The translations under genes were made by a program, and so were the position numbers. The notes beneath the pieces were generated by a model, which worked only from the letters and a program-made list of their open reading frames with translations, searched no databases and had not been told where the DNA came from. 64,000 nt of DNA, from assembly GCA_036275915.1 (NCBI GenBank), contig DASUCV010000023.1, forward strand, positions 58,792 to 122,791, read 5' to 3'. Within the stretch, counting starts at the first letter, position 1. The number at the start of each line of letters is the position of its first letter. Origin of the DNA: Candidatus Polarisedimenticolaceae bacterium (GTDB lineage: Bacteria > Acidobacteriota > Polarisedimenticolia > Polarisedimenticolales > DASRJG01). Shown here piece by piece: positions 63,177 to 64,000 of this stretch.

Positions 63177-64000
63177 ATGGCGACGACGACGAAGACGCGG
63201 ACGGAGCGCGACACGATGGGCGAGATGGAGGTCCCGGCCGAGGCGTACTACGGCGCGTCGACGCAGCGGGCCGTCATCAACTTCCCGGTGAGCGGCCTCA
63301 AGCTCCCGCGCCGCTTCCTCCGCGCGCTCGGCATGATCAAGCGCGCCTCCGCCGAGGTGAACCGCGAGCTCGGCCTCCTCGACCCTTCGCTCGCGGATGC
63401 GATCGCGAAGGCCGCGCGCGAGGTCGAGGACGGATCGCTCGACGCGCACTTCCCGCTCGACGTCTTCCAGACCGGCTCCGGCACTTCGACGAACATGAAC
63501 GCGAACGAGGTCATCGCGAACCGGGCGCTCGAGCTGATGGGCCACAGGAAGGGCGAATACCGGCACTGCGATCCGCACGACCACGTCAACGCGTCGCAGT
63601 CGACCAACGACGCCTATCCCTCGGCGCTGCACGTCGGCATGGCCCTCGGCAACGTCCAGCTGCGCGCGGCGATAAACGAGCTTATCGCGGCGTTTCGCGC
63701 CAAGGGCGGCGAGTTCGGCGCCATGCTGAAGATGGGCCGCACGCAGCTGCAGGACGCCGTGCCGATGACGCTCGGGCAGGAGTTCGAGGCGTTCGCGGAA
63801 ACGCTGGCCGGCGAGGTGCGTGCGCTCGAAGCGGTACACCGCGTCCTCTGCGAGGTCAACATGGGGGCGACCGCAATCGGCACCGGCCTCACCGCCCCCG
63901 ACGGCTACGCGCAGAAGTGCACCGCGCACCTGGCGGCGATCACGAGCCTTCCCATTCACCTCGCCGACAACCTCATCGAGGCCACGCAGGACACTCAGGC
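63177..64000 (+). CDS. aspA: Aspartase/fumarase-family lyase, probably aspartate ammonia-lyase (partial)
   Basis: The first ~274 codons; the gene runs off the right edge. GGAGGA precedes the ATG. It has ERDTMGEMEVPAEAYYGA, TGSGTSTNMNANEVIANRA, HVNASQSTNDAYPS and KMGRTQLQDAVPMTLGQEF. The last string, with IGTGLTAPDGYAQ and NLIEATQDTQA, is closer to aspartase (aspartate to fumarate + NH3) than to class II fumarase, which has GRTHLQDATP. The N-terminus is fumarase-like, so fumC remains possible. The catalytic GSSxMPxKVN loop is beyond the window. Confidence 0.8.
   Translation, partial: MATTTKTRTERDTMGEMEVPAEAYYGASTQRAVINFPVSGLKLPRRFLRALGMIKRASAEVNRELGLLDPSLADAIAKAAREVEDGSLDAHFPLDVFQTGSGTSTNMNANEVIANRALELMGHRKGEYRHCDPHDHVNASQSTNDAYPSALHVGMALGNVQLRAAINELIAAFRAKGGEFGAMLKMGRTQLQDAVPMTLGQEFEAFAETLAGEVRALEAVHRVLCEVNMGATAIGTGLTAPDGYAQKCTAHLAAITSLPIHLADNLIEATQDTQ

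Noticed and set aside
63177..64000. Class II fumarase (fumC) as the first choice for the right-edge gene
   Set aside because: GRTQLQDAVPMTLGQEF and IEATQD favour aspartase, although the N-terminus is fumarase-like; kept as an alternative only.

Overview
The window is 64 kb of a high-GC bacterial chromosome. The mix of a GWxTD-domain protein, an Oar-like TonB-dependent receptor with an N-terminal carboxypeptidase-regulatory domain, a Ser/Thr kinase with TPR repeats, a sigma-54 response regulator and MopE-type secreted proteins suggests an Acidobacteriota-like lineage. This is an inference from gene content; no rRNA or other phylogenetic marker was compared.

Layout. 1-2.5 kb (minus): nuoB, the complex I assembly methyltransferase midA and a UPF0489-like lipoprotein. 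2.6-6.2 kb (plus): lpd, a 2-oxoacid dehydrogenase E2 and lipA, a lipoate module. 6.1-10.3 kb (minus): TlpA-like thioredoxin, tRNA-Gly, yraN, a Spy-like protein, anti-sigma, ECF sigma and cysS. 10.3-21.5 kb (minus): GWxTD protein, TonB-dependent receptor, NtrC-type regulator, PDZ-fused histidine kinase and a second outer-membrane protein. 21.6-25.8 kb (plus): a secreted protein, an amidase, an FmdB zinc ribbon and purD. 25.8-39.7 kb (minus): M23 peptidase, HU, aroK, DUF1684 lipoprotein, a fused MrfA-MrfB-type helicase-exonuclease, kinase, RluA, NUDIX, hbd, thiolase, malQ, HIT and murA. 39.8-51.6 kb: a translation cluster (serS, two tRNA-Ser, glnS, gltX, tRNA-Gln) with small secreted proteins, a methyltransferase, two dehydrogenases, an H1-like protein and plsC. 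51.6-53.9 kb: a hybrid histidine kinase and tRNA-Glu. 53.9-61.0 kb: an AT-richer genomic island in tRNA-Glu. 61.0-64 kb: a small hypothetical protein, a pseudo-receiver, phosphomannomutase and an aspartase/fumarase cut by the right edge.

The most unusual features are these. (1) A ~7.1-kb island lies between 48-bp direct repeats of the tRNA-Glu 3' half. It carries an integrase fragment, three long palindromes sharing a TATATATA core, and an AbiEi/AbiEii pair arranged tail to tail instead of in tandem. (2) serS ends inside a 39-bp copy of the 5' half of its cognate tRNA-Ser, which has been separated from the intact tRNA by a ~0.9-kb insertion. (3) A perfect 23-bp inverted repeat sits in frame inside plsC. 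(4) The YprA/MrfA-type helicase and a DnaQ-like exonuclease are one polypeptide. (5) Packing is extreme: 14 junctions are NTGA stop/start overlaps using ATG, GTG, CTG or TTG starts, several promoter hexamers contain the previous gene's stop codon, and two tRNAs run straight into start codons.

Functionally the chromosomal part is mostly housekeeping: lipoate and pyruvate/2-oxoglutarate metabolism, aminoacylation, envelope and peptidoglycan, and signalling. The accessory material is confined to the two tRNA-associated insertions.
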